In this document: in pieces, positions 7,127-7,389 of the stretch
Numbering within the stretch: the stretch's first letter is position 1
Layout of the letters: each line of letters begins with the position of its first letter
From: a bacterium
GTDB lineage: Bacteria; Actinomycetota; Acidimicrobiia; Acidimicrobiales; CATQHL01
DNA: 7,389 nt
NCBI GenBank assembly: GCA_026713745.1
Contig: JAPONU010000330.1
Span: 1 to 7,389 of the forward strand
Reading direction: 5' to 3'
Notes under the pieces: generated by a model
Databases searched by the model: none
Told to the model about the DNA's origin: nothing
What the model saw: the letters and a program-made list of their open reading frames with translations, nothing else
Made by a program: the position numbers and the translations under genes

Positions 7127-7389
7127 TCAGGCGCCGATGAGTTCGATATCGCAACTGGGGCCGCCGGCACGGGAGAGTCGGGCATCGGCGGTCAGCAGGG
7201 GGCAGCCCAGCGCCTCAGCAACGGCGACGTAGCAGCGACGTAGCAGCGTCGTAGCAGCGTCGTAGCAGCGTCGTAGGCGGTGACGTTATCCCGCAGCTCC
7301 CGGGCTCTTCGTGTTGCCCGGCCGCCAGATTCGGCAGAGCAGCCCAGCCGTTTTCGATCCGTCCAAGAACATAGCCGAACGAATGTTGA
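7127..7389 (-). pseudogene. vapC: VapC-like PIN-domain toxin, C-terminal remnant broken by an 11-bp repeat
   Basis: The minus strand encodes the end of a PIN ribonuclease in two frames. Up to about 7264 the frame reads RARELRDNVTAYDA, the usual VapC segment with a conserved acidic residue. From 7231 a different frame reads YVAVAEALGCPLLTADARL and continues to the stop at 7129-7127, with the last conserved aspartate in TAD. In intact VapC proteins YDA and YVA adjoin directly (YDAAYVA). Here four copies of an 11-bp unit lie between the TAC of YDA and the TAC of YVA, a 44-base offset that is not a multiple of three; the first frame therefore ends early at a TGA in the downstream sequence. The 120 bases to the right edge give no convincing PIN core in the RARELRDN frame; another frame gives ALPNLAAG, loosely like the segment that precedes it in VapC, suggesting further decay. 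No antitoxin is visible. It converges on hicB with 34 bases between stops. Confidence 0.7.
7229..7272. repeat. Four tandem 11-bp repeats inside the PIN coding sequence
   Basis: On the plus strand GTAGCAGCGAC is followed by three copies of GTAGCAGCGTC, with GTA recurring at 7229, 7240, 7251, 7262 and 7273. The repeat seems to have grown from the two similar TAC-GNC-GC segments that encode YDA and YVA in the PIN domain. Each unit of 11 bases changes the reading frame, so the copy number decides whether the two halves of the toxin are joined in frame. Confidence 0.9.

Noticed and set aside
6619..7185. 188-codon minus-strand frame opposite hicB
   Set aside because: It is antisense to the well-supported hicB and shows no domain of its own.
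7201..7280. Possible CRISPR array from the short repeated units
   Set aside because: The units are 11 bp, directly adjacent without spacers, and lie within a coding sequence; this is a tandem repeat.

Overview
The window is GC-rich with the codon bias of a high-GC bacterium. The PIN-toxin and HicB sequences look most like those of Actinobacteria, including the uncultivated Acidimicrobiia type, but nothing here fixes the taxon. The content is an accessory, defence-island type region: a restriction-like methylase/helicase pair next to a HicAB toxin-antitoxin pair and a decayed PIN toxin.

Layout. Positions 1-6187 on the minus strand form one operon. A 1333-residue Eco57I/type IIG-like N6-adenine DNA methyltransferase (6187 to 2186) is followed, with a one-base TGATG overlap, by a protein with an N-terminal phospholipase-D nuclease domain and an SNF2/DEAD-type helicase. 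That second gene runs off the left edge after 728 visible codons. A control region of about 280 bases (6188-6470) separates the operon from genes on the plus strand. It holds a strong ribosome binding site for the methylase, three TGTAAY repeats spaced exactly 10 bp apart, and a perfect 16-bp inverted repeat just before the toxin gene. The plus strand then carries hicA (about 6471-6665, 5' end apparently out of frame with its expected ATG) and hicB (6634-7092). From 7389 to 7127 on the minus strand lies the C-terminal part of a VapC-like PIN toxin broken by a tandem 11-bp repeat.

How the parts may work together. The methylase would mark host DNA, and the PLD-helicase is the likely restriction or translocation partner acting on unmarked invader DNA. 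The pair resembles the methylase plus SNF2-helicase core of class 1 DISARM and other methylase/PLD-helicase modules, but the genes that would decide this lie left of the window. HicAB is a translation-targeting toxin-antitoxin pair divergent from that operon, so the two could share regulation through the AT-rich intergenic segment. The most unusual signals are the 11-bp repeat inside the PIN coding sequence (a length that changes frame with copy number), the out-of-frame start of hicA with a seven-codon leader that stops at an in-frame TTG, and the helically phased TGTAAY repeats at the methylase promoter.
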